DNA of 64,000 nt. Source: CAYVRJ01 sp964453645 (GTDB lineage Bacteria; Bacillota; Clostridia; Christensenellales; JAWKQI01). Shown here piece after piece: positions 25,598-34,250 of this stretch. Both the position numbers and the translations under genes were made by a program. The stretch is taken from the NCBI GenBank assembly GCA_964453645.1, contig CAYVRJ010000008.1:1-64000 (forward strand), given 5' to 3'. How positions within the stretch are numbered: position 1 is the first letter of the stretch; each line of letters starts with the position of its first letter. Under the pieces are notes generated by a model. The model did not search any database, had not been told where the DNA came from, and was given only the letters and a program-made list of their open reading frames with translations.

Positions 25598-25816
25598 CTA
25601 GATAATCCCTGCATTTTTCAGCAGCCGTGCCACACTCTTGGGCACTTTCACGTTTTCACCCCGTTTGATCACGAAGGTATACCCGTTGATACAACATTCC
25701 ACTTGGCCCTCCCCCGAGCCCTCCATATTTGGGATGTAGACGGGGATTTTCTTTTCCTTTTGCAGTGCTTCGCCGGTTTTGTCCAGCGGTTTGCGCATTT
25801 TTGCCTTTACTGTCAT
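25598..25816 (-). CDS. Small phage-like protein upstream of the adaptor
   Basis: 72 residues. A basic N-terminus is followed by CCINGYTFVIKRGENVKVPKSVARLLKNAGII, a pattern (NGY-x-IxRGxxVxVP..) I associate with a small conserved protein that often precedes the adaptor gene in podovirus-like prophages; its role is unknown. The start at 25816 has GGAGG 8 bp upstream. It is the first gene of the five-gene tail module. The 250 bp upstream to xylB hold no gene that I can support, only repeat copy R3. Confidence 0.55.
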   Translation of the reverse strand: MTVKAKMRKPLDKTGEALQKEKKIPVYIPNMEGSGEGQVECCINGYTFVIKRGENVKVPKSVARLLKNAGII

Positions 25817-26021
25817 GTTTACGACCTCCAATTTGTTTATTTTTGAAACACCCTCATTGAGCAGCAAAAATACTTACATAAAACTTGCAAAACAAAAAGA
25901 AGCCCTTGTAAAACAAGCACTTCTGGTTTTGGTTGGATTTTCCCGATCTAAGAAAATTTATACGTATTGCCAAATAATACGCATTCGCAGTGGTGACCCA
26001 TTTATAATACCCACACACTAG

Positions 26022-26054
26022 GTTACAAAAGTTTTTGGGGGGAGTCCCCCCCCA
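26022..26054. repeat. Dispersed intergenic repeat, fragment R3
   Basis: ACAAAAGTTTTTGGGG (26025-26040) followed by a GGGGGGA-GTCCCCCCC hairpin. It matches the block at 20514-20529 in copy R1, on the other side of the tail module, and also sits behind the xylulokinase stop codon, where it could act as terminator. Confidence 0.5.
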
Positions 26055-26065
26055 TTTACTAAACT

Positions 26066-27583
26066 TTATAACTCTGCTAGTGTTTCAAAATCGTTTTTCA
26101 AACTGCCGTACAGTTTGCGGTATAATCCATAAAACTTAGCGTATGTTTCTGTGCTGGCCGCTATGGGGGTGTGGGTCTTACCTTTCTTCACAATGGCCCC
26201 GCAGGCCTCTTGCACGGTGGCGTATTCGCCCGCTGCAACCATGGCGAGAATCGCAACACCCAATGCTGGTCCCTCGTCTGCGTGTAGGGTGCTCACCTCT
26301 ATGCCGTACACATCCGAGAGCATTTGCCGCCAGAAGGGGCTTTTTCCACCACCTCCGCACACCATCATGTCGGAGATATCCACACCCATTTCAGCAAATA
26401 CATTGACACAGTCCATTTGGGAATACGACACCCCTTCCATCACCGCCCGGATCAGGTGTGCCCGGGTGTGCATTGCCGACAGGCCAAAAAATACGCCCCG
26501 GCAGTTGGGGTTTAAGTGGGGGGAACGCTCACCCATGAGATAGGGCAAGTAGAGCAGCTTTTCTGCACCGATGGGCACATCTTTGGCTAAATCGTCCATC
26601 AGTATATACGGATCGGTGTTTTGCTCCTTTGCCAAATTCACTTCTTGGGTGCAGCAAACGTTTCTCAGCCATTGCAGGGAAAGCCCCGCAGATTGAGTGC
26701 AGCTCATCACCGTCCACTTGCCGGGAACGGCACTGCAAAAGCTGTGCACCCTGCCCTTTGGGTCGATGGAAACTTTGTCCGCATATGCAAAGACAACTCC
26801 CGATGTGCCAAGGGTGGTAAAGGCCCTGCCGGGCAGCACCGTGCCCGTGCCGATGGCTGCAGCAAAGTTGTCCCCCGCTCCGCCCACAACGGGTGTCCCC
26901 GCCAAAAGGCCTGTGCACTGGCTGGCTTCCTGGTGCACGCTGCCGGTGACCTCCACCGATTCGTATAACGCACACAGCAGGGATTTGTCGATGTCAAGCT
27001 TGCCTAACACTTCGTCCGACCAACAGCGGTTGGGTACGTCCAGAAGCTGCATACCCGAGGCATCCGAAACCTCCGAAGCAAACTCACCCGTGAGTTTATA
27101 CCGTATGTAATCCTTGGGCAGCATGATGTGGGCACACTTTGCAAACACTTCGGGTTCGTTGTTTTTCACCCAAAGGATTTTAGAAGCAGTAAAGCCGGTG
27201 AGGGCTGGGTTTGCGGTGATCTCGATGAGCCTTTGGGCCCCAACTTTTTGGGTAATCTCGTCGCACTCCCGGGCGGTGCGCTGGTCGCACCAGATGATGG
27301 AGGGGCGAAGCACCTCTCCCGATTTACCCAGCATCACCAGACCGTGCATTTGCCCCGAAATGCCCACCCCCTTCACATTCTTTAGGGGTATGCCGGCAAT
27401 CACGGCCTGAATGCCCGCAACGGATGCATTCCACCAATCTTGCGGGTCTTGTTCGGCCCAGCCGTTGTGGGGCTGAAACAGGGGATATTCCACAGTGTGA
27501 GAGGCAACGGGTTTGCCGTCACTGGAAAACAGAACCGTCTTTGTACCGCTGGTTCCCAAATCAATACCAAGATAATAGTTCAC
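26066..27583 (-). CDS. xylB: Xylulokinase
   Basis: 505 residues of the FGGY sugar kinase family. The phosphate-binding loop GIDLGTSGTKTVLF is at the N-terminus, the catalytic region NGWAEQDPQDWW and ATP-binding GGGGKSPFWRQMLSDV follow, and the protein ends near the family's usual length. It phosphorylates D-xylulose for entry into the pentose phosphate pathway. The start is a GTG with AAGGAG 10 bp upstream. No xylose isomerase or xylose transporter is adjacent, so the physiological substrate could be xylulose from outside or another pentulose. Confidence 0.88.
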   Translation of the reverse strand: MNYYLGIDLGTSGTKTVLFSSDGKPVASHTVEYPLFQPHNGWAEQDPQDWWNASVAGIQAVIAGIPLKNVKGVGISGQMHGLVMLGKSGEVLRPSIIWCDQRTARECDEITQKVGAQRLIEITANPALTGFTASKILWVKNNEPEVFAKCAHIMLPKDYIRYKLTGEFASEVSDASGMQLLDVPNRCWSDEVLGKLDIDKSLLCALYESVEVTGSVHQEASQCTGLLAGTPVVGGAGDNFAAAIGTGTVLPGRAFTTLGTSGVVFAYADKVSIDPKGRVHSFCSAVPGKWTVMSCTQSAGLSLQWLRNVCCTQEVNLAKEQNTDPYILMDDLAKDVPIGAEKLLYLPYLMGERSPHLNPNCRGVFFGLSAMHTRAHLIRAVMEGVSYSQMDCVNVFAEMGVDISDMMVCGGGGKSPFWRQMLSDVYGIEVSTLHADEGPALGVAILAMVAAGEYATVQEACGAIVKKGKTHTPIAASTETYAKFYGLYRKLYGSLKNDFETLAEL

Positions 27584-27681
27584 GCTGGTTTCTCCTTATG
27601 TGTATTTTAAATATGAGAATGACTATTTGATTATACTATACGCTTATTTTTTTGTATAGGGCAATTGGAATTTTACATAAT

Positions 27682-27709
27682 AAAAAAAGGGTATTTTTAT
27701 AACCCTTTT
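27682..27709 (-). terminator. Intrinsic terminator behind the surface protein gene
   Basis: On the minus strand, AAAAGGGTTAT pairs with ATACCCTTTT around a short A-rich loop, followed by seven T. It lies 39 bp downstream of the stop codon. Confidence 0.65.
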
Positions 27710-27747
27710 ATATCAATAGATATCATGATGAAATAAACTATGAAAAA

Positions 27748-29316
27748 CTATTTTGTGAAATTTTTCTTTTTAACAACCACTGCCAGTGCACCTAAGGACA
27801 AGATAGCCAGGAAAGCCCACAACACAACGTTGGATGTGTCCCCCGTCTTGGGGTTGCTGGGTTTGCTGGTTCCGCTGGGCTGGGATCCCCCAACCACGGG
27901 GCTTAGGGTTGTGCCTGTCACTGCAAACTTTGCAAAGACTGTAGTATCTTCCTTGGGCACAGTGATGGTGAACGTGTTGCCGTTGGCTAACTTCTCTTGG
28001 CTCACGTTGTACCAACCCTCAACGATCATCCCCGAATCGGGCACAGCCGTGAGTGTCACTTTTTTACCCGGCAGATACGCTCCACTTCCCTTCACAGTTC
28101 CCCCGCCGTTCAGCGCCGAAGTATAAATTCTCACCGAACCTTTGGGTGCAATAAACATAGCTGTGTAGTTCACTTGGGAGCTTGGCTCTGCTGTAAACTG
28201 ATACGTAGCATTGGTAGAAACCACAGCACCGTCTCTCTCCCACTGCTTAAAGGTGAATCCCTGTGCTGGTTTCGCAATTAAGGTATAGGATTGTCCGTCG
28301 TACAGCCATGTTTCGTTGACCGTTCCGGCATTTTCCATGGTTGGATCGATGTTCACCTTGCCGGCAGCACGCTGGAATTTTGCAACATAGGTATCGGCAG
28401 AAATGGATTGTTCCACCACCAGTGCGTTGCTGGAAGAAACCTTCGTTGCACCGTCTGCACTGTACCAACCGATGAACTTCACACCTTCCTTCGCCACTGC
28501 CACGGCAGTCAAACTGCCCGAAAAGACTGTTTGGCGAACGTATCCCTCGCTGTCCTTGATGGACGTGCCGTCATCGGACTTTGCGGGAACGTAGAGAGTT
28601 CCGTCGGATTTGTAATAGGCTTTGGTTTCAAGGTTTAAAACCTTACCACCCGTCTCGTAATAGGGCTCTAGGGTTACCGATTCCGTCACTGTGAAGTTAT
28701 ACTTAAAGTTTGCCGGATCGGTTAAGGGTTTGTACACGTTGTTCACCTTAAACCCTGTAAGCACGGGATCGCCGGGTACACCAGCAGCACCTGTCTTGTA
28801 CTGATTGGCTGTCAATGTGATGACTGTTCCCCTGTCCACCATTGCCGATGTCAAAGACGTGGGCGATGCGGGCAGCGCCACACTGGCACCCGAAACACTT
28901 GTGATGTTGTCTCCCTTGAGAGTAACCTCGTATTTGCTGGGTTGTGTGGGAGCAGTTTTGTAACTGATCTTCACATCAATGGTCTTGGTGGACGTTGCGC
29001 TTCTTCCGTCTGCAAACAGGCTGTCGATGTATACGGACGAAATGACGCCGTCTGCAAAGACTTTTGAACCCGCATAGATGGAATCCACCACTTTACCCTG
29101 GGGTGGGGTTACACTGATTTCAACATTTCGTGGAGCACTGTCATATGTAATTTCTAAATATTCTCTTGTGGAACCGTCGATCATAACGTTTGAGCCTGCA
29201 CCTGCGTCTACTTTGACAATTAACTTATCACCTGTAATCACAGCGGCGCTGACGCCCATAGGAACAATTGAGACCATGATAGCAATTGTCAAAACGATTG
29301 CCATAAACTTTTTCAT
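27748..29316 (-). CDS. Cell-wall-anchored surface protein with InlB-type repeats
   Basis: 522 residues. A signal peptide (MKKFMAIVLTIAIMVSIVPMGVSA) leads to several beta-grasp 'bacterial repeat' units of the InlB B-repeat/Flg_new type (for example FIGWYSADGATKV, FKQWERDGAVVSTNATYQFTAEP, VEGWYNVSQEKLANGNTFTITVP). The C-terminus is a sorting signal: NPKTGD, a hydrophobic helix (VVLWAFLAILSLGALAVVV) and KKKNFTK. NPKTG is a variant of LPXTG used by some clostridial sortases; no sortase gene is in the window. The start at 29316 has AGGAGG upstream. An adhesin or matrix role is plausible but not shown. Confidence 0.85.
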   Translation of the reverse strand: MKKFMAIVLTIAIMVSIVPMGVSAAVITGDKLIVKVDAGAGSNVMIDGSTREYLEITYDSAPRNVEISVTPPQGKVVDSIYAGSKVFADGVISSVYIDSLFADGRSATSTKTIDVKISYKTAPTQPSKYEVTLKGDNITSVSGASVALPASPTSLTSAMVDRGTVITLTANQYKTGAAGVPGDPVLTGFKVNNVYKPLTDPANFKYNFTVTESVTLEPYYETGGKVLNLETKAYYKSDGTLYVPAKSDDGTSIKDSEGYVRQTVFSGSLTAVAVAKEGVKFIGWYSADGATKVSSSNALVVEQSISADTYVAKFQRAAGKVNIDPTMENAGTVNETWLYDGQSYTLIAKPAQGFTFKQWERDGAVVSTNATYQFTAEPSSQVNYTAMFIAPKGSVRIYTSALNGGGTVKGSGAYLPGKKVTLTAVPDSGMIVEGWYNVSQEKLANGNTFTITVPKEDTTVFAKFAVTGTTLSPVVGGSQPSGTSKPSNPKTGDTSNVVLWAFLAILSLGALAVVVKKKNFTK

Positions 29317-29496
29317 TCTGGCCCTCCTAGTTGATAAAATATACAGTAATAGTAACATGTACATGCTTTAAAATCAATATATTTATAACAATTACTTTAA
29401 ATTGGCAATTTTGATAAAATTTCGTATCAATATTAAAATTTGCAAGTTGCTAAAAAGTGTGTTACAACTATATAGAAAGGGTGTGTGTCAAATTCT

Positions 29497-29865
29497 ATGC
29501 GCGTAGCTGTTGTTGGTTCCAGAGATATTGATGTGGAAGACTTTTGGGAGTTTTTACCTAAGGACACCACCGAAATCGTTTCGGGGGGAGCCAAAGGAGT
29601 AGACACCTGTGCCAAACATTTTGCTCTGAAGAACAATTTTGAATTTAGGGAATTTCTTCCCAATTATAAATTTTTTGGAAGAAAAGCACCCCTGCTTCGC
29701 AATAAAGAAATAGTCGATTACAGCGATTTGGTCATTGCCTTTTGGAACGGCAAAAGCAACGGTACCAAATTTGTAATCGACTATGCTCTGTCAGTGAACA
29801 AACCCATTGTGGTGTATCCCTATGAACTAGCTCTTATACTAAACACGAATAGACATACTGAATAA
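29497..29865 (+). CDS. SLOG-domain (YspA/DUF2493-like) protein
   Basis: 122 residues forming one Rossmann-like SLOG domain: MRVAVVGSRDI, then the nucleotide-phosphate loop SGGAKGVDTCAKHFAL, RNKEIVDYSDLVIAFWNGKSNGTKFVIDYA. SLOG proteins bind nucleotides or modified nucleotides, and some act as ligand sensors in defence and stress systems; single-domain forms such as this have no known role. A GTG at 29485 is an alternative start, but similarity starts at 29497. The stop codon lies inside the arm of a long inverted repeat. Confidence 0.75.
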   Translation: MRVAVVGSRDIDVEDFWEFLPKDTTEIVSGGAKGVDTCAKHFALKNNFEFREFLPNYKFFGRKAPLLRNKEIVDYSDLVIAFWNGKSNGTKFVIDYALSVNKPIVVYPYELALILNTNRHTE

Positions 29866-29992
29866 AACGAAGGATTTTTGTTGGTTGACGATGTAGCAAG
29901 CCCCAGGAAGGCTGGTTGCCTTTCAAGGGTTGCTAAAGAAGTCAGACGGCAAAAAGGCAAGTTTTATCGTTGTGTATTCGAGTGTTTAGTAT
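29836..29992. repeat. Long imperfect hairpin filling the gap between convergent genes
   Basis: Outer arms: 29836-29868 (begins ATACTAAACAC, ends ATAAAAC) against 29961-29992 (begins GTTTTAT, ends GTGTTTAGTAT), pairing with small bulges. Middle arms: TTTTTGTTGGTTGAC (29876-29889 region) against GTCAGACGGCAAAAA (29941-29955) with G-U pairs. Inner arms: TAGCAAG-CCCC (29894-29904) against GGGTTGCTA (29927-29935), closed by AAGG-CCTT. Could be a structured RNA, a palindromic mobile element (MITE-like) or an elaborate bidirectional terminator. I recognise no known RNA family. Confidence 0.55.
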
Positions 29993-29997
29993 GAACC

Positions 29998-31812
29998 TCA
30001 ACTCACGTTTTCAAACTGTGAGTTGTACAGATTCGCATAAAAACCATTTGCGCTGAGCAACTCACTGTGGGTGCCCTGTTCAATAATATCTCCATCTTTC
30101 ATCACCAGAATCAGATCCGCATTGCGTATGGTGGACAGCCGATGGGCGATGACAAAGCTGGTTCTGCCCTTCATCAAATTATCCATGGCCTTTTGAATGA
30201 GCAACTCCGTCCGAGTGTCCACGCTGCTGGTGGCTTCGTCCAGAATGAGAATCTCGGGATCGGCCAGAATCGCCCGTGCGATGGTTAACAACTGCTTTTG
30301 CCCTCCCGAAACGTTGTCGGCCTCTTCGTTTAAAATCATGTGGTAACCGTCGGGCAGGGTGTGCACAAAGTGATCCACCTGTGCTGCCACGGCTGCGGAC
30401 ATCACTTCTTCGTCTGTGGCATCTTGCTTGCCGTAGCGGATGTTGTCTGCAATGGTTCCGTTATATAGCCACGTGTCTTGCAGCACCATGCCAAACAGCG
30501 AGCGCAAGTCGTTGCGGGCAAACTCCCGGATGTCGTGCCCATCGATGAGGATGGCACCGCTGTTCACGTCGTAAAAGCGCATGAGCAGTTTGACCATGGT
30601 GGTCTTACCCGCACCGGTGGGGCCAACGATGGCCACCTTCTGCCCCCGCTGAACCTTTGCGGAAAAGTTGTTGATAATCGTTTTATCTTCGCTGTACCCA
30701 AAGGAAACGTTTTTAAATTCAACGCAACAATCGATGTTTTCAATGCCTATGGGATTTGCAACATCAGGCGCTTCCTCTTCTTCTTCCAAAAATTCAAACA
30801 CACGCTCGGCGGCGGCTGTGGTTTGTTGCAACACGTTAGAAATGGTGGCAACTTGTTGAATGGGTTGGTTGAACTGGCGCACATATTGAATGAACGCCTG
30901 AATGTCCCCCACGGTGATGATTTTTTCCACCGCCAAGGATCCTCCCACGATACAAATGACCACATAACCTAAATTGCCGATAAACATCATGAGGGGCATC
31001 ATCATTCCCGAAAAGAAATTTGCCTTCCACGCAGCGCTATACAGCTTCTCGTTGTGGCTTTTAAAGGTTTTTGCTGCTTCCACCTCGCCGTTAAAGGCCT
31101 TCATCAGCACGTGGTTGCCGTACATCTCCTCGGTGTGGGCGTTCACATGGCCAATGTTGGCCTGCTGTGCCCCAAAGTGTTTCTGGGAACGCTTGACAAT
31201 AAAACCCACCACAACCCCCGAAACCGGCAGCACCACCAGTGCGATGAGCGTCATGGTCACGTTAATGGTGAACATCATCACCAAAATACCGATGAGGGAT
31301 GTGACCGATGTAATAATTTGCGTCAAACTTTGGCTCAAACTTTGGTTAATGGTGTCCACATCGTTGGTGATCCGAGAAAGCACTTCCCCTGTGGTGGTTT
31401 TGTCGTAATAACGAAAGGGCAGTTTGTGTATCTTTTCGTTGATATCCCTGCGCAAGTTGTACGTCACCTTCATCGTCACGTTACTCATGATAAACCCTTG
31501 TATATAGGCAAACAGTGCGCTCAGGCCGTATAACCCCAGCAGATAGAGTAAAATGCCTGCAATCTTTTCAAAATCAATACCCTCTTTGCTGCCCGAGGCC
31601 ATGCGCATAATACCGCCAAACAGTTCGGTGGTGGCTTCGCCTAACTTTTGCGGGCCTAAAATCGTAAAGATGGTGGACGCAACGGCAAAGACCATCACCG
31701 TTATAATAGACCACTTGTAAACCCCCAAATACTTGACGAGTTTTTGGATGGTGCCCTTAAAGTTCTTGGCCTTCTCCACAGGCCCACCCGGGCCTCCTCT
31801 CATTGCGTTCAT
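29998..31812 (-). CDS. Heterodimeric ABC exporter subunit (canonical site)
   Basis: 604 residues: six-helix exporter membrane domain (about 20-330) followed by an ATPase domain with Walker A GPTGAGKTT, signature VSGGQKQLLTIARA, Walker B ILILDEATSSVD (catalytic Glu present) and H-loop IAHRLST. Together with the upstream subunit it forms an LmrCD/BmrCD/TM287-288-type exporter for drugs, lipids or peptides. Its ATG overlaps the stop of the partner gene by 4 bp and has GGAGG in front. Confidence 0.87.
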   Translation of the reverse strand: MNAMRGGPGGPVEKAKNFKGTIQKLVKYLGVYKWSIITVMVFAVASTIFTILGPQKLGEATTELFGGIMRMASGSKEGIDFEKIAGILLYLLGLYGLSALFAYIQGFIMSNVTMKVTYNLRRDINEKIHKLPFRYYDKTTTGEVLSRITNDVDTINQSLSQSLTQIITSVTSLIGILVMMFTINVTMTLIALVVLPVSGVVVGFIVKRSQKHFGAQQANIGHVNAHTEEMYGNHVLMKAFNGEVEAAKTFKSHNEKLYSAAWKANFFSGMMMPLMMFIGNLGYVVICIVGGSLAVEKIITVGDIQAFIQYVRQFNQPIQQVATISNVLQQTTAAAERVFEFLEEEEEAPDVANPIGIENIDCCVEFKNVSFGYSEDKTIINNFSAKVQRGQKVAIVGPTGAGKTTMVKLLMRFYDVNSGAILIDGHDIREFARNDLRSLFGMVLQDTWLYNGTIADNIRYGKQDATDEEVMSAAVAAQVDHFVHTLPDGYHMILNEEADNVSGGQKQLLTIARAILADPEILILDEATSSVDTRTELLIQKAMDNLMKGRTSFVIAHRLSTIRNADLILVMKDGDIIEQGTHSELLSANGFYANLYNSQFENVS

Positions 31813-33545
31813 TGTGCCACCTCCTTCTCAATGCCAAAGAGCTGCGTGGACGCAATCTCGTAGTACTGGGCACAACTTTTGAGCAACTCCTGGTGGGTGC
31901 CCCTGCCCACAATTTTTCCCTCATCCAGCACAAAAATTTGTTCTGCACCCATAATGGTGCTCACCCGCTGGGCGACCATCACCACCGTCGCTTCTTGGGT
32001 ATGTTTTTTAAGCTCAGAGCGCACCTTGGCATCGGTTTTAAAATCCAGTGCGGAGAAGCAATCGTCGAAAATATAGACCTTTGGTTGTTTCACCAGTGCA
32101 CGGGCGATGGACAGCCTTTGCTTTTGCCCCCCCGAGACGTTGGTTCCCCCTTGGGATATTTCGGAATCGAACCCATTTTCCTTGTCGCCAATAAACTCCA
32201 TGGCTTGGGCGATTTCTGCCGCTTCTCTCATGGCGGCATCTTCCGCATCCTGATGCCCGTATTTGAGGTTGGAGGCTATGGTGCCCGAGAGCAGCATGCC
32301 CCGCTGGGGTACATAACCGATCATCTCCCGCAAGTCGTGCTGGCTCATGTCCTTGATATTGATACCGTCCAAAAGAATTTCTCCCGAAGTGACGTCGTAA
32401 AACCTTGGGATGAGGTTGATGAGGGTGGATTTACCCGAACCCGTTGAACCGATGAATGCAACCGTCTCTCCCGGACGTGCACAAAAGGAGATGTGGGAGA
32501 GCACGTCTTCCTCCGCTCCGCTGTAGCGGAAGCACACATCCCTAAATTCGATGACACCCTTTTTGGGTATATCGGTCACCGGAACGCTGGGTTCTTGAAT
32601 GACAATTTCGGTGTTCAGCACTTCACGGATTCTTGCGGCCGAAACCATAGCCCGGGGGATGAAGATAAACATCATGGATATCATGAGGAAACCCATGATG
32701 ATCTGCATGGCATACTGCATAAAGGCCATCATGTCTCCCACCTGCATGGCACCGTTGCCCACCAGCCCCGAACCAATCCAAACGATGAGCAGCGAAGTGC
32801 CGTTCATGATCAGCATCATGGCGGGCATCATTAAGACCATCACTCGGTTGATAAACAGGTTTGTTTTTGTTAAGTTGGTGTTGGCCTCCTTAAACCGCTC
32901 TCTTTCAAACTCCTGGGCATCAAAGGCACGGACGACCATCAGCCCCGTCAGTTCCTCTCTCGTCACCAGATTGAGCCGATCTATCAGCTTTTGCATCATT
33001 TTAAACTTCGGCATAGCCAGTGCAAACACAACGATGATCAGCCCCAAGAGCACCACCACCGCCAAGGCGATGATCCACCCCATGGAGGGGGATTTGCCAA
33101 GGGCCATAAACACCCCGCCAATGGCCAACAGGGGGGCGTAAATCATCATGCGAATGCCCATGGTGAGCAGCATTTGAATTTGCGTTACATCGTTTGTGGA
33201 ACGGGTGATCAGCGACGCAGAGCCAAATTTATCGAACTCATTGTTGGAAAACTGTGTCACCTTGTCAAAGACGTCCATGCGTATGTTTTTTGCCACCCCT
33301 GCCGCAATGCGAGAGGAGATTAAACTCACAATTACTGTGGCCGTTCCCCCCAGCAGGGCAATACCCAGCATGGTAAACCCTGTGCTCACGATAAAATCTG
33401 TGTCTCCCGCCACAATACCCACGTTGACAATGTCGGACATATAGTTGGGTAAGTTTAAGTCACACAGGGTTTGGAGCAAGAGCAGCGCCACACATCCCAA
33501 AAGCCCCCACAAAAAGGGCTTTAGGTATTTGCCGATCAGTTTCAA
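31809..33545 (-). CDS. Heterodimeric ABC exporter subunit (degenerate site)
   Basis: 578 residues with an exporter membrane domain and an ATPase domain: Walker A GSTGSGKST, signature VSGGQKQRLSIARA. The Walker B end reads YIFDDCFSALD, with Asp where the catalytic Glu should be. This is the typical non-hydrolysing site of heterodimeric exporters and fits pairing with the downstream subunit. The start is a TTG at 33545 with AAGGA about 8 bp upstream. No regulator gene adjoins the pair. Confidence 0.87.
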   Translation of the reverse strand: MKLIGKYLKPFLWGLLGCVALLLLQTLCDLNLPNYMSDIVNVGIVAGDTDFIVSTGFTMLGIALLGGTATVIVSLISSRIAAGVAKNIRMDVFDKVTQFSNNEFDKFGSASLITRSTNDVTQIQMLLTMGIRMMIYAPLLAIGGVFMALGKSPSMGWIIALAVVVLLGLIIVVFALAMPKFKMMQKLIDRLNLVTREELTGLMVVRAFDAQEFERERFKEANTNLTKTNLFINRVMVLMMPAMMLIMNGTSLLIVWIGSGLVGNGAMQVGDMMAFMQYAMQIIMGFLMISMMFIFIPRAMVSAARIREVLNTEIVIQEPSVPVTDIPKKGVIEFRDVCFRYSGAEEDVLSHISFCARPGETVAFIGSTGSGKSTLINLIPRFYDVTSGEILLDGINIKDMSQHDLREMIGYVPQRGMLLSGTIASNLKYGHQDAEDAAMREAAEIAQAMEFIGDKENGFDSEISQGGTNVSGGQKQRLSIARALVKQPKVYIFDDCFSALDFKTDAKVRSELKKHTQEATVVMVAQRVSTIMGAEQIFVLDEGKIVGRGTHQELLKSCAQYYEIASTQLFGIEKEVAQ

Positions 33546-33607
33546 ACTACATTCCTTCTTTCTATGTATAAATTTCCAAAATTGGCTTCATAAGGTAAAC
33601 AGTACTT

Positions 33608-33635
33608 ATTATACTCTTAAAAAGTAAAAATGCAA
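33608..33635 (-). promoter_or_regulatory. Promoter of the ABC exporter operon
   Basis: On the minus strand, TTGCAT (33630-33635), a 16-bp spacer and TATAAT (33608-33613). The promoter is framed by an inverted repeat, AATTGGCTT (33577-33585) and AAGCCAATT (33634-33643), a possible regulator site. Confidence 0.5.
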
Positions 33636-33689
33636 GCCAATTAATAGTTTGCTTACATTTTATAATAAATTTATTTATATTATTCTAAT

Positions 33690-34196
33690 TTATACTGCCA
33701 TATCTAATGCTGGCTCTTCGGCATCTGCTGCCTGAGGTTTGGATTGAGTTTGGGTGGTTGTCTTGCCTCCCGAAACGTATGCCTTGCCGCACTCGGGGCA
33801 AATGGAGGTATAGAGCTGCACTGCCTGGAACACAATGTCTTGCCCCAAAAACTCCGCCTTGGACTTCTCCCTGCTCACGTGCTCCTGCTCGTGGGCTGCC
33901 ACCACCGATGCCGCCTGCTCGGGGGAGACGTTGGTGGGTGTTTTCATGGAAACCCCCGGATCGCTGGAACCGTCCACATAGGTGCGCTGGGCGCAAGTCT
34001 GGCAATTGGCCTCGAACTCCTGTTTCTCCCGGTATTTTTCGCTGATGTTCACCGTAAACCCTTGGACGTAGTCGGTGTACTCCCCAACAAAGGGAGACTC
34101 CTTCTCCTGCACATCCCGTTGGTTTTTGAGGGGTGATGTGTTGTTTAGGCTCTTATTAACGGGCAGAATGGATTTGTTGTTGGATACATTCACCAT
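33690..34196 (-). CDS. Putative zinc metalloprotein with HEQEH motif
   Basis: 168 residues. Two cysteine pairs (CQTCAQ near residue 64 and CPECGKAYVSGGK near residue 131) flank a central AAHEQEHVSREKSKAE, which fits the HExxH zinc-peptidase pattern and resembles the AHEqxH helix of the SprA-type putative metallopeptidases. An N-terminal low-complexity region (about 1-45) has no signal peptide. Activity is unproven. It could equally be a structural zinc protein. The start at 34196 has GGGAGGG 5 bp upstream. It ends a possible transcript that begins with rng. Confidence 0.6.
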   Translation of the reverse strand: MVNVSNNKSILPVNKSLNNTSPLKNQRDVQEKESPFVGEYTDYVQGFTVNISEKYREKQEFEANCQTCAQRTYVDGSSDPGVSMKTPTNVSPEQAASVVAAHEQEHVSREKSKAEFLGQDIVFQAVQLYTSICPECGKAYVSGGKTTTQTQSKPQAADAEEPALDMAV

Positions 34197-34250
34197 AGGA
34201 ATCCCTCCCATCTATGTAAATACTATCGAAATATTTCAGTAGAAACTTAA

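Noticed and set aside
12244..25816. CI-like repressor and tail module as parts of one prophage
   Set aside because: They are separated by 7 kb of ordinary ABC importer genes and share no flanking repeats or phage genes between them; treated as independent remnants.
25779..26021. 80-codon plus-strand frame beside the tail module
   Set aside because: It overlaps the start of a better-supported minus-strand gene, has no ribosome binding site and no recognisable sequence.
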